The notes below the pieces were generated by a model. That model was not told the origin of the DNA. It worked only from the letters and a program-made list of their open reading frames with translations, and did not search any database. Shown here one piece after another: positions 1 to 5,767 of a stretch of 5,767 nucleotides of DNA; the stretch's first letter is position 1; each line of letters starts with the position of its first letter. Source of the DNA: Rhodobacteraceae bacterium UBA6273 (GTDB lineage Bacteria > Pseudomonadota > Alphaproteobacteria > Rhodobacterales > Rhodobacteraceae); NCBI GenBank assembly GCA_002440625.1, contig DJUV01000092.1:1-5767 (forward strand). The letters are read 5' to 3'. A program made the position numbers and the translations under genes.

Positions 1-356
1 AGATCGACGCCGAGATGCTGAAACGTCCGGTCAACGTGGGCTTCTCCGGTGGCGAGAAGAAGCGCAACGAAATCCTGCAGATGGCAGTTCTTGAGCCGAA
101 GATGTGCATTCTTGACGAGACCGACTCCGGTCTTGACGTCGATGCGATGAAACTCGTGGCCGACGGCGTGAACGCACTTCGCGACAAGGGCCGGGCGTTT
201 CTGGTTATCACCCACTACCAGCGGCTGCTCGACCATATCAAACCGGACGTGGTGCATATCATGGCCGATGGCCGGATCATCAAGACCGGCGGCCCGGAAC
301 TGGCGCTTGAGGTCGAGGAGAACGGCTATGCCGATATCCTGAAGGAGAAGGCGTGA
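1..356 (+). CDS. sufC: SufC, Fe-S cluster assembly ATPase, C-terminal part (5' end outside window)
   Basis: This is the ABC-type ATPase of the SufBCD scaffold; it is cytosolic and uses ATP to drive conformational change in SufB-SufD during Fe-S cluster assembly. The reading frame is open from base 3 and carries no start in the window: the ATG at 15 is internal, because SufC is normally about 250 residues and only about 117 are present. Visible landmarks are the ABC signature [11 protein letters not shown] (42-74), which is the SufC-type variant, the Walker B and catalytic glutamate in [11 protein letters not shown] (Glu codon 117-119), and the H-loop in VITHYQRLL (His codon 213-215). The Walker A motif and Q-loop lie upstream of the window. 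The TGA at 354-356 overlaps the ATG of sufD by one base, which suggests coupled translation. The identification is secure because the DETDSGLD and [11 protein letters not shown] combination is characteristic of SufC rather than of transport ATPases. Confidence 0.96.
   Translation, partial: IDAEMLKRPVNVGFSGGEKKRNEILQMAVLEPKMCILDETDSGLDVDAMKLVADGVNALRDKGRAFLVITHYQRLLDHIKPDVVHIMADGRIIKTGGPELALEVEENGYADILKEKA
342..347 (+). promoter_or_regulatory. Ribosome binding site of sufD (decides the start)
   Basis: AAGGAG lies inside the last codons of sufC. It is 8 bases before the ATG at 356 but only 5 before the in-frame GTG at 353. The spacing favours the ATG, giving a one-base TGATG overlap with the sufC stop. 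Confidence 0.7.
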
Positions 357-1657
357 TGGCGGCTCCGAAACGCAACGACGCGGCGCGGCTTGAGGCGACC
401 GAGGCAAGGATCGCGGCGCTGGACCTGCCGAAGGGCGGGTTCACGGCAACTGCCCGGGCGGCGGCTCTGGCGCGGTTCCGCGAGATGGGGTTGCCGGGGC
501 GGCGCGATGAATACTGGCGCTGGACCGATCCGGCGCTTTTCGCCGCGGTCGAGCCGCAGCTTGGCGATGCATTCCGCGTCGACAAGCCGATTTTCGAGGG
601 CCGCGACAAGCTGCGGCTTGTCTTCGTGGATGGCATCTTCGATGCCGCGGCTTCCGACGATCCGGCGATTGCCGGAGTGGAGATCGCGCGCCTCTCCGAG
701 GCCGACCGCGCCGACATCCACTGGGCCAAGGCGCTTTACGGTGCGCTTGAGGCCGAGGGGCAGCATCCTGTCGTGCGGCCCTTCGCGGCGCTCAACACCG
801 CCACGGCGACGGAGGGCCTTCTGATCCGCGTCACCGGCAGGGCCGCGCGGCCGCTTCACATCTCCTACCGGCAGAGCGCGACCAATTCCGACGCCGTGCT
901 CCATCATGTCGTGCGGCTGGAAAAGGGGGCGGAGCTGACGCTTCTTGAGACGGGCACGCCCGGCGCACGGTCGAACGTGGTGATGGAGGTCGAGGTTGGC
1001 GAAGGCGCGCGCTTCCACCATCTCAGGCCGCAGGGCAGGGCGCTTGACCGCGCGATGATCACCCATCTTTTCGCCCGTGTTGCCGAAGGCGCGCTCTTCA
1101 AGTCCTTCACGCTGACGGCGAACGGCCGGATGACCCGGAACGAGGCGGTGATCCGCATCGCGGGGGACGGGGCCGTCGCCCATATCGCCGGCACCGCCCT
1201 TGGTGATGGGGTCGACGGGCAGTTCCACCACGACGACACCATCTTCATCGACCACGGGGCCGAGGATTGCGAGAGCCGGCAGGTCTTCAAGAAGGTCTTG
1301 AAGAACGGCGCGCATGGCATCTTCCAGGGCAAGATTCTTGTCCGTCCGGGCGCGCAGCGAACCGATGGCTACCAGATCAGCCAGTCGCTCCTCTTGGATG
1401 AGGACAGCCAGTTCCTTGCGAAGCCCGAGCTTGAGATCTACGCCGACGACGTGAAATGCTCCCACGGGTCCACCACCGGGGCGATCGACGAGACGGCACT
1501 GTTCTACCTCCGCTCGCGCGGTGTGCCGCGTGCCGATGCCGAGGCGCTTCTGGTCCTCTCTTTCGTCGCCGATGCCATTGCCGAGATCGAGAACGCGGAG
1601 TTCGCCGCCGATATCGAGGCGCGGATCGAAGACTGGCTCGCGCGCAGGAAGCACTGA
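356..1657 (+). CDS. sufD: SufD, Fe-S cluster assembly scaffold protein
   Basis: SufD pairs with SufB and two SufC subunits to form the SufBC2D scaffold on which Fe-S clusters are built in the cytosol. The protein is 433 residues from the ATG at 356 (434 if the GTG at 353 is used), close to the roughly 420 of E. coli SufD. The N-terminal part is helical and variable, including a GLPGRRDEYWRWTDP stretch typical of SufD and SufB family members. The middle is the beta-helix core (for example LLETGTPG and FHHLRPQGRALD). The C-terminal part contains the best family signature, DDVKCSHGSTTGAID, followed by LFYLRSRGVPRADAEALL. By my count the Cys is residue 368 and the His is residue 370. These match the conserved C358 and H360 region of E. 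coli SufD, the His being implicated in cluster assembly at the SufB-SufD interface. The gene is flanked by sufC (1-base overlap) and a membrane protein gene (no gap). Confidence 0.95.
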   Translation: MAAPKRNDAARLEATEARIAALDLPKGGFTATARAAALARFREMGLPGRRDEYWRWTDPALFAAVEPQLGDAFRVDKPIFEGRDKLRLVFVDGIFDAAASDDPAIAGVEIARLSEADRADIHWAKALYGALEAEGQHPVVRPFAALNTATATEGLLIRVTGRAARPLHISYRQSATNSDAVLHHVVRLEKGAELTLLETGTPGARSNVVMEVEVGEGARFHHLRPQGRALDRAMITHLFARVAEGALFKSFTLTANGRMTRNEAVIRIAGDGAVAHIAGTALGDGVDGQFHHDDTIFIDHGAEDCESRQVFKKVLKNGAHGIFQGKILVRPGAQRTDGYQISQSLLLDEDSQFLAKPELEIYADDVKCSHGSTTGAIDETALFYLRSRGVPRADAEALLVLSFVADAIAEIENAEFAADIEARIEDWLARRKH

Positions 1658-2146
1658 ATGGCCGTTACCGACGATATAGTGGCGACCTACCGGTCGCCCG
1701 CGCGGGTGATGCGCTCGGTCCTTGAGGGCGAGCGGCACGAGGCGCGGGCCTTGGCCTATCTTCTGGCCGCCGTCTTCGTGATTCACATCGCGCAATGGCC
1801 CGGCATGTCGCGCGCGGCCTTCCTTGAACCCGATGTGCCCCTGGCGCAGCGCATGTTCGCGGCCTTCCTTGCCGTGCTGGCGGCGGTGCCGGTCTTTTAC
1901 GGCCTTGCCGGGCTGTCGCATCTTGCCTTGCGCGCCTTCGGCGGCAAGGGCAGCTATTTCGCCGCGCGCATCGTCCTGTTCTGGGCGCTTCTCGCCATCA
2001 CGCCGCTGATGCTCTTTCAGGGGTTGGTCGCGGCCTTCTCCGGTCCGGGTGCGGCGCTGACCCTGACGGGGGTGGCGGTCTTCGCGGTGTTCCTCTGGTT
2101 CTGGATCACCGGCCTCAGGGTCGCCGAATTCGGGGCCGCGCGATGA
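1658..2146 (+). CDS. YIP1-family-like multi-pass membrane protein (first of a pair)
   Basis: This 162-residue inner-membrane protein has an unknown biochemical role. The N-terminal 30 residues are charged and probably amphipathic (SPARVMRSVLEGERHEAR). About four hydrophobic segments follow, near residues 31-47, 67-93, 100-126 and 133-155. No signal peptide or catalytic motif is evident. The start directly follows the sufD stop (TGAATG), with an AGGAA ribosome binding site at 1646-1650 giving 7-base spacing. The TGA overlaps the next ATG by 4 bases. Placement between sufD and sufS argues for co-expression with the Fe-S machinery, and I recall YIP1-annotated genes in this position in Rhodobacterales. 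The family name rests on that context and the hydrophobic layout, not on a diagnostic motif. It appears to be a diverged paralogue of the next gene: both share a T-x-R-x-P start, an EAR ahead of the first membrane segment, and a GG[KR]G[SA]Y loop. Confidence 0.72.
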   Translation: MAVTDDIVATYRSPARVMRSVLEGERHEARALAYLLAAVFVIHIAQWPGMSRAAFLEPDVPLAQRMFAAFLAVLAAVPVFYGLAGLSHLALRAFGGKGSYFAARIVLFWALLAITPLMLFQGLVAAFSGPGAALTLTGVAVFAVFLWFWITGLRVAEFGAAR

Positions 2147-2733
2147 CGCCTGCTGAAGACAGCCAATCCCTTCTTCTCAGAACCCTGCGCGACCCGCAGG
2201 AAGCCGCACGGCGGCTTCTCGCGCTGGATGTTCCGGGCGAGGCGCGCTGGATCGCGGTCCTTCTGGTCGCGGTGCTCGCGGTCGTCAGCCTCGACATAGC
2301 GCTCTGGATGGTGCCGGAGGCGGAGCCGTCGATTTTTTCGGTATTGGCGAATCCCTGGCTCGGGCTGCCGCTGCAGGTGATCTCCATCCTCATCCTCGCC
2401 GTGGTGATGACAGGCGCGGGCCGCCCTCTTGGCGGCAGGGGGGCCTATGCCGACGCGCTGACCCTCGTGGTCTGGATCGAGTTCGTGATGGTGGTGGCGC
2501 AGGCGGTGCAGATCGCCGCGATGCTGGTCCTGCCGCCCTTGTCGCTCCTCGTCTCCATCACCTCGCTGGTGCTCTTTGTCTGGCTGATGGTCCATTTCAC
2601 GGCGGCGCTGCATGGCCTGACGAACCTCGGGCAGGTGGTGCTCGCGCTCATCGTCGGGTTTGTGGTGGTGGTCGTCCTCGCGGCGGTCGTGCTGGCCGTG
2701 CTGGGCATATCGCCGGAAACGGCAGGGGTCTGA
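2143..2733 (+). CDS. YIP1-family membrane protein (second of a pair)
   Basis: This 196-residue integral membrane protein of the YIP1 type has unknown function. About five hydrophobic segments are visible, near residues 35-57, 72-92, 105-128, 133-152 and 164-187, after a cytoplasmic-looking N-terminus carrying LLRTLRDPQEAARRLL. The loop GGRGAYADALTLVVW before the third segment is the most YIP1-like part, and this gene is a better match to the family than its neighbour. The ATG overlaps the stop of the preceding gene by 4 bases (ATGA) and has only a weak purine-rich site upstream, so translation is probably coupled. The stop is 2 bases before the sufS ATG. Context suggests a membrane-associated accessory to Fe-S assembly, but nothing in the sequence shows a direct interaction. 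A purely positional association is equally possible. Confidence 0.8.
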   Translation: MTPAEDSQSLLLRTLRDPQEAARRLLALDVPGEARWIAVLLVAVLAVVSLDIALWMVPEAEPSIFSVLANPWLGLPLQVISILILAVVMTGAGRPLGGRGAYADALTLVVWIEFVMVVAQAVQIAAMLVLPPLSLLVSITSLVLFVWLMVHFTAALHGLTNLGQVVLALIVGFVVVVVLAAVVLAVLGISPETAGV

Positions 2734-2735
2734 AC

Positions 2736-3956
2736 ATGTATGACGTGGCGAAAATCCGGGGCGACTTCCCGATCCTTGCACGCAAGGTCAACGGCAAGCC
2801 CTTGGTCTATCTCGACAATGGCGCCTCGGCCCAGAAGCCGCGCGTGGTCATCGACGCGATGACCAGGGCCTATGAGGAGGAGTATGCCAACGTCCACCGG
2901 GGCCTCCACTTCCTCTCGACTATCGCGACCGAGAAGTATGAGGCGGTGCGCGGTATCGTCGCGCGCTTCCTCGGCGCACCTGACCCCGAGGAGATCGTCT
3001 TCACCACCGGCACGACAGAGGGCATCAACCTTGTCTCCTACGGCTGGGCCGCACCGCGCCTTCAGGCCGGCGACGAGATCGTCCTGAGCATCCTTGAGCA
3101 TCACGCCAACATCGTGCCCTGGCACTTCCTGCGCGAGAGGCAGGGCGTGGTCCTGAAATGGGTGGAGCCTGAGGCGGACGGTGCGCTTGATCCCCAGAAG
3201 GTGATCGACGCCATCGGGCCGAAGACGAAGCTTGTCGCCGTGACGCATATGTCGAACGTCACCGGCACGCTCGTTGATGTCGCGGCGATCTGCCGGGGGG
3301 CAAGGGCGAAGGGTGTTCCGGTGCTGGTCGATGGCTCGCAGGGCTCCGTCCACCGCCCGGTGTCGATCGCCGAGATCGGCTGCGATTTCTACGCCATCAC
3401 CGGCCACAAGCTTTACGGCCCCTCGGGGTCCGGCGCGATCTGGATTGCGAAGGACAGGATGCGTGAGATGCGCCCGTTCATGGGCGGCGGCGACATGATC
3501 CGCGAGGTCACGCGCGATGCCGTGACCTATGCCGATCCGCCGATGAAGTTCGAGGCCGGGACGCCGGGCATCGTCCAGCAGATCGGCATGGGCGTGGCGC
3601 TCGAATACCTGATGGCGCTTGGCATGGAGAATGTCGCGGGCCATGAGGCCGCCTTGCGCGACTATGCCCGTGAAAGGCTGCGCGGCCTCAACTGGCTGAA
3701 CCTGCAGGGCGACGCGCCGGGCAAGGGGGCGATCTTCTCCTTCACGCTCGACGGGCCGGCCCATGCGCATGACATCTCGACCGTCCTTGACCAGCGGGGC
3801 ATCGCCGTCCGCGCCGGCACCCACTGCGCCATGCCGCTTCTGGCGCATTACGGGGTGACGGCGACCTGCCGCGCCTCCTTCGGGCTTTACAACACCGAAG
3901 CCGAGGTGGACGCGCTGATCTCGGGCCTAGAGCTTTGCCACGAGCTTTTCACCTGA
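2736..3956 (+). CDS. sufS: SufS, cysteine desulfurase (group II)
   Basis: SufS is a PLP-dependent enzyme that takes sulfur from L-cysteine, leaving alanine, and carries it as a persulfide for transfer to the SufBCD scaffold; it is cytosolic. The protein is 406 residues, the same length class as E. coli SufS. Visible landmarks are FPIL near residue 11, [11 protein letters not shown] (25-35), the [11 protein letters not shown] phosphate-binding stretch (90-100), His123 in EHHANIVPW which stacks on PLP, Asp199 in VDGSQ, the Schiff-base lysine Lys225 in [10 protein letters not shown], the catalytic Cys364 in RAGTHCAMP, and Arg379 in [10 protein letters not shown]. The Cys region reads GTHCAMP where many SufS proteins have GHHCAQP. 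The start ATG has an AGGGG site at 2724-2728 with 7-base spacing and lies 2 bases after the previous stop. SufS normally needs a sulfur acceptor such as SufE, and none is encoded in this window. This is the last suf gene before a tRNA. Confidence 0.96.
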   Translation: MYDVAKIRGDFPILARKVNGKPLVYLDNGASAQKPRVVIDAMTRAYEEEYANVHRGLHFLSTIATEKYEAVRGIVARFLGAPDPEEIVFTTGTTEGINLVSYGWAAPRLQAGDEIVLSILEHHANIVPWHFLRERQGVVLKWVEPEADGALDPQKVIDAIGPKTKLVAVTHMSNVTGTLVDVAAICRGARAKGVPVLVDGSQGSVHRPVSIAEIGCDFYAITGHKLYGPSGSGAIWIAKDRMREMRPFMGGGDMIREVTRDAVTYADPPMKFEAGTPGIVQQIGMGVALEYLMALGMENVAGHEAALRDYARERLRGLNWLNLQGDAPGKGAIFSFTLDGPAHAHDISTVLDQRGIAVRAGTHCAMPLLAHYGVTATCRASFGLYNTEAEVDALISGLELCHELFT

Positions 3957-3957
3957 C

Positions 3958-3988
3958 GGGGCGGGCCACTGTCCGCTTGCGAAGCCCC
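3958..3988 (+). terminator. GC-rich hairpin after sufS, possible weak terminator
   Basis: Two mutually exclusive foldings are visible. One is GGGGC (3958-3962) with GCCCC (3984-3988). The other is a compact hairpin, GCGGGC (3961-3966) with GTCCGC (3971-3976), one G-U pair and a CACT loop. No T-tract follows, so a classic intrinsic terminator is not supported. The suf transcript may end here weakly, end by Rho, or run into the tRNA. Confidence 0.22.
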
Positions 3989-4005
3989 CATGGTCCCGGT
4001 ATAGA
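3977..4005 (+). promoter_or_regulatory. Candidate sigma-70-type promoter of the tRNA-Arg gene
   Basis: A -35-like TTGCGA (3977-3982) and a -10-like TATAGA (4000-4005) are separated by exactly 17 bases. Each matches 4 of 6 positions of the housekeeping consensus. Transcription would begin near 4012, 2-3 bases before the mature tRNA 5' end. The GC-rich segment between the -10 and the start (CCGGCTC) is the kind seen at growth-rate-controlled stable RNA promoters. The -10 sits in the loop and arm of a CCGGT/ACCGG inverted repeat (3996-4009). Confidence 0.6.
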
Positions 4006-4014
4006 CCGGCTCAG

Positions 4015-4091
4015 GCACCCATAGCTCAGCTGGATAGAGTGCTGCCCTCCGAAGGCAGAGGTCACAGGTTCGAATCCTGTTGGGTGCGCCA
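4015..4091 (+). tRNA. tRNA-Arg (anticodon CCG), CCA encoded
   Basis: This is a complete tRNA that reads CGG arginine codons. The acceptor stem GCACCCA (4015-4021) pairs fully with TGGGTGC (4081-4087), followed by discriminator G (4088) and an encoded CCA (4089-4091). The D-stem is GCTC/GAGT (4024-4027 and 4037-4040, one G-U pair). The anticodon stem is CTGCC/GGCAG (4042-4046 and 4054-4058), with loop CTCCGAA and anticodon CCG at 4049-4051. The variable region is short. The T-arm is ACAGG-TTCGAAT-CCTGT (4064-4080), with a perfect stem. The gene lies on the same strand as sufS and immediately upstream of a tyrosine recombinase gene. Its intact 3' end next to foreign-looking DNA fits use as an integration target that restores the tRNA on insertion. 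Confidence 0.97.
4064..4091 (+). other. Putative attachment site half (attL) in the tRNA 3' end
   Basis: Tyrosine recombinases next to tRNA genes usually recombine within the tRNA 3' half, often at the T-arm with its perfect dyad (ACAGG/CCTGT) or through the 3' end. Here the integrase starts 79 bases after the CCA, and GC content drops just after 4091. I searched by eye for a second copy of this tRNA 3' segment up to 5767 and found none, so the other end of the element must lie beyond the window. The crossover position is inferred, not seen. Confidence 0.45.
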
Positions 4092-4136
4092 CTATCCTCT
4101 GAAATTGCTAAATAAATTCAGATGCTTGATGGCTCG

Positions 4137-4171
4137 CTTGTGTTGCTGGGGGTGACACAAGAGGTTACACA
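4137..4171 (+). promoter_or_regulatory. Inverted and direct repeats at the integrase translation start
   Basis: CTTGTGT (4137-4143) and ACACAAG (4155-4161) are perfect reverse complements separated by 11 bases. In RNA the stem could extend inward through wobble and C-G pairs to a small GGG loop. Overlapping this, GGTGACACA (4151-4159) and GGTTACACA (4163-4171) are direct repeats with 8 of 9 bases matching and a 12-base period; the second ends on the A of the integrase start codon. Possible roles are an operator for autoregulation, a recombinase or excisionase arm site, or an RNA hairpin limiting ribosome access. The sequence does not tell which. Confidence 0.45.
4160..4164 (+). promoter_or_regulatory. 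Ribosome binding site of the integrase
   Basis: AGAGG lies 6 bases before the ATG at 4171 and supports that start. Its first two bases are the last two of the 3' arm of the upstream inverted repeat, so folding of that hairpin would partly mask the site. Confidence 0.6.
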
Positions 4172-5553
4172 TGGCGGTAGTCATATGCGAATCCGGGGCC
4201 TACAGGGTGAAGGCAAAGTACCTCGAACTCAGGGATAACACTTGGTACTTCCGGCGTAGAATCCCAGCAGATGTCAGACGTCACTATCCCAAGAAGCCGA
4301 CGCAAATCTTCGTCTCTCTGAAGACCTCCGACGCACGGCAGGCTGCAAAACTCGCTCATCACAAGGCCCTAGAACAGGATGCGTTCTGGGGGGCCTGCCG
4401 TTCGGGCCAGCCCGTTGTGGGGAGGGAGACACGTCTGGCCGCTAGCACAGTTCTTGATGCCTACGGTCTCAAGCCGGGGCAGCACAAGGAGTATGAACGC
4501 TTAGGGCTAGAGCCGGACGACTTTCTGAATGAACTTCGCCATCAGTCGCAGGATGACGAAGGGCATATCGTTTTGGAGGCACTGTCGCCTGACTACGCCT
4601 TGGCGACTAAGCTATTCTATGGGGAGAAGGTTGCTCCAAACTTGACCGATGCAAGGGACAAGCATTTTGCGCTGGGCCTCGGGGCGAGGGGGGAGAAGTC
4701 GCGGCAACAGTTCGACAACGCCTTCCGATTGTTCTTAGGCATCGCCGGAGACTTACCTGTTGACCAGTATCGGCGTGAACATGCAAACGCCTTCGTGTCT
4801 GCCCTTGTAGAGCGGAACGCAAAGTGTGCGACAATCAAGCGCTATGTCGCTCAACTGAGTCCGGTGTTTGCTACGGCACTTCGAGAGTTTGAAATTCAGC
4901 GCCAGAACGTCTTCTCTGAACTCGTTATCCCGAACAAAGGCGACCCGGTCGAAGAACGCCCACCATTTTCCCTTACCGATATTAGGAACATCCAAGCTCG
5001 GTGTCGCCAAGTTGACGATCAACGACGGTGGGCAATCTCTATGGTGTCCGACACAGGTGCGCGGCTCTCTGAGATACTCGGTTTGCGGCCAGAGGATGTG
5101 GTTCTTGAAACGGAGATGCCGCATATCGTCGTGCAGCGGCATGAGGGCAGACGCTTGAAAACGGCTGCCTCGGAACGTGTCATCCCTCTTGTCGGAGAGG
5201 CACTATGGGCAGCGGGCCGAGCTATGACCCAAGCATCGAGTTCCTATCTATTGCCCGTTTTTGCGAAGAGCGGAAAGCTCAACGCTGCAAGTGCATCGGC
5301 CGCATTGAATAAGTGGCTCCGAGAGCAGAACTTGTTTGAAGGTAAGGGCAAGGTCATCCACAGCTTCCGGCATTCGTTTCGTGACCGGATGCGCGACGTA
5401 GGAACCCCGCCAGACGTTATTGATCGCATTGGCGGTTGGAGCGCCTCAGGAGTGGGTGAGGGATATGGAAAGGGGCACAGCCTCAGTGTTATGGCGAGTT
5501 GGATGGCAAAGGGGATGGGCAGTTATGGAGCAATTGAAACGTACGATAACTGA
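4171..5553 (+). CDS. Tyrosine recombinase / site-specific integrase with DUF6538-type N-terminus
   Basis: This DNA-breaking and rejoining enzyme probably integrates and excises the element next to tRNA-Arg(CCG). The protein is 460 residues. The N-terminal arm-binding-like region resembles DUF6538 (about residues 16-75: YLELRDNTWYFRRRIPADVR, then LKTSDARQAAKLAHH). The helical core-binding domain spans roughly 155-255, and the catalytic domain about 266-445. All active-site residues are visible: Arg298 (DTGARLSEILGL), Lys330 (RLKTAASERVIPL), His397 and Arg400 (HSFRHSF), Trp423 in the His/Trp position (GGWS), and nucleophile Tyr432 (GEGYGKG). No frameshift or internal stop occurs, so it should be functional. 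Codon use is less GC-biased than in the suf genes, pointing to horizontal origin. It reads away from the tRNA into the element. I see no convincing promoter of its own between the tRNA and the start codon. An intact phage or ICE integrase cannot be distinguished from a plain island integrase on this gene alone. Confidence 0.95.
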   Translation: MAVVICESGAYRVKAKYLELRDNTWYFRRRIPADVRRHYPKKPTQIFVSLKTSDARQAAKLAHHKALEQDAFWGACRSGQPVVGRETRLAASTVLDAYGLKPGQHKEYERLGLEPDDFLNELRHQSQDDEGHIVLEALSPDYALATKLFYGEKVAPNLTDARDKHFALGLGARGEKSRQQFDNAFRLFLGIAGDLPVDQYRREHANAFVSALVERNAKCATIKRYVAQLSPVFATALREFEIQRQNVFSELVIPNKGDPVEERPPFSLTDIRNIQARCRQVDDQRRWAISMVSDTGARLSEILGLRPEDVVLETEMPHIVVQRHEGRRLKTAASERVIPLVGEALWAAGRAMTQASSSYLLPVFAKSGKLNAASASAALNKWLREQNLFEGKGKVIHSFRHSFRDRMRDVGTPPDVIDRIGGWSASGVGEGYGKGHSLSVMASWMAKGMGSYGAIETYDN

Positions 5554-5699
5554 ATCTAAGTTTATTTTCCTTGTTCGACACAAACGCAGCCCCCATTGAA
5601 TCAGTCCAAAGCAAAACCGTTTGAACAGAGCAGGCTCCGTCAGAGAACCCATCAGAACCATGTTGTCGCAGAGCGGCAAGAAGAGTAAGGGCAAGAGAC
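5554..5699. other. Intergenic stretch between integrase and next reading frame
   Basis: There is no convincing gene, terminator or promoter here. Small structures seen are TTGT/ACAA flanking TCGAC (5571-5583), CAAA/TTTG around ACCG in the AAAACCGTTTGA stretch, and an imperfect tandem TCAGAGAACCCA / TCAGAACCAT near 5640-5661. A GACACAA heptamer at 5577-5583 also occurs at 4154-4160 beside the integrase start; this could be chance. Confidence 0.4.
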
Positions 5700-5767
5700 A
5701 TGGCCGACGATCACCAAGCATACTCGGATGTTGAACTTTACGCGAGTGCTGTGACCCCCGATAACTC
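5700..5767 (+). CDS. 5' end of an unrecognised gene, cut by the window edge
   Basis: An open frame starts with ATG at 5700 and runs out of the window after 22 codons plus two bases, encoding MADDHQAYSDVELYASAVTP followed by Asp-Asn. AAGGG at 5687-5691 is a fair ribosome binding site with 8-base spacing. In-frame upstream codons reach a stop at 5622-5624 with no other start, so the ATG is the only choice. The N-terminus is acidic and soluble-looking, with no signal peptide. I do not recognise a family. It is on the same strand as the integrase and could be the first cargo, excision or regulatory gene of the element. It could also be a chance open frame, since only 68 bases are visible. Confidence 0.45.
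   Translation, partial: MADDHQAYSDVELYASAVTPDN

Noticed and set aside
353..355. GTG at 353 as the sufD start
   Set aside because: It lies only 5 bases after AAGGAG, while the ATG at 356 has 8-base spacing and gives the common TGATG overlap with sufC. The difference is one residue.
326..1921. A 531-codon open frame on the minus strand opposite sufD and the first membrane protein gene
   Set aside because: It spans three well-supported plus-strand genes, its product is rich in Arg, His, Gly and Pro without any recognisable domain, and long antisense frames are expected in GC-rich coding DNA.
2445..3848. A 467-codon open frame on the minus strand opposite the second membrane protein gene and sufS
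   Set aside because: It is a shadow of the highly conserved sufS coding sequence. The translated product shows low-complexity Arg/His/Asp composition and no family signature.
4099..4121. CTGAA/TTCAG inverted repeat after the tRNA, considered as a tRNA terminator
   Set aside because: The stem is five base pairs then a mismatch, AT-rich, and not followed by a T-tract, so it would be a poor terminator. It could be an accessory protein site, but nothing supports that.
4119..4131. IHF-like site near the integrase promoter region
   Set aside because: CAG-ATGC-TTGATG has two mismatches to the core consensus, which is common by chance in AT-richer DNA.
5525..5599. A 24-codon frame starting inside the integrase 3' end (MEQLKRTITESKFIFLVRHK and onward)
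   Set aside because: AAAGGGG lies upstream, but it is inside integrase coding sequence and the peptide has no recognisable features; chance is the simpler explanation.
5446..5721. Minus-strand open frames (5446-5721 and 5489-5701) after the integrase, considered as a transposase remnant
   Set aside because: They overlap the integrase 3' end, show no conserved transposase motif that I can identify, and have no terminal inverted repeats or target duplication nearby.
5660..5734. A 24-codon basic peptide frame (MLSQSGKKSKGKRHGRRSPS and onward)
   Set aside because: It has no good ribosome binding site, overlaps the better-supported ATG at 5700 in another frame, and is too short to support by composition alone.

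Overview
The window looks like part of an alphaproteobacterial chromosome, most likely Rhodobacterales. I infer this from the very GC-rich first 4 kb (one sampled 60-base line is about 73% GC) and from a suf (Fe-S cluster assembly) operon in the order sufC-sufD-yip1-yip1-sufS, which I recall as typical of that order. No species can be named from this sequence alone.

Positions 1-3956 hold the 3' part of a suf operon, all on the + strand and tightly packed. It runs from the C-terminal half of the ATPase SufC, through the scaffold partner SufD and two small paralogous multi-pass membrane proteins of YIP1 type, to the cysteine desulfurase SufS. Adjacent genes overlap by 1 or 4 bases, abut, or are 2 bases apart, so translational coupling along one mRNA is likely. 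SufS supplies persulfide sulfur. SufC and SufD, with SufB (expected upstream, outside the window), build the Fe-S cluster. The role of the two membrane proteins is unknown.

Positions 3957-4091 hold a short intergenic stretch with a plausible sigma-70-type promoter, then a complete tRNA-Arg(CCG) gene with encoded CCA.

From 4092 the composition changes to roughly 50-55% GC by eye. A complete tyrosine recombinase (4171-5553, DUF6538-type N-terminus, all catalytic residues present) reads away from the tRNA. This is the usual arrangement at the end of an island or integrative element inserted into a tRNA 3' end. The sequence between tRNA and integrase contains a perfect 7-bp inverted repeat and a 9-bp near-direct repeat that run into the integrase ribosome binding site and start codon. 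After a 146-bp stretch with no convincing gene, a new reading frame opens at 5700 and leaves the window after 22 codons. It may be the first cargo or maintenance gene. The far attachment site is not in the window, so the island's size and content cannot be judged here.
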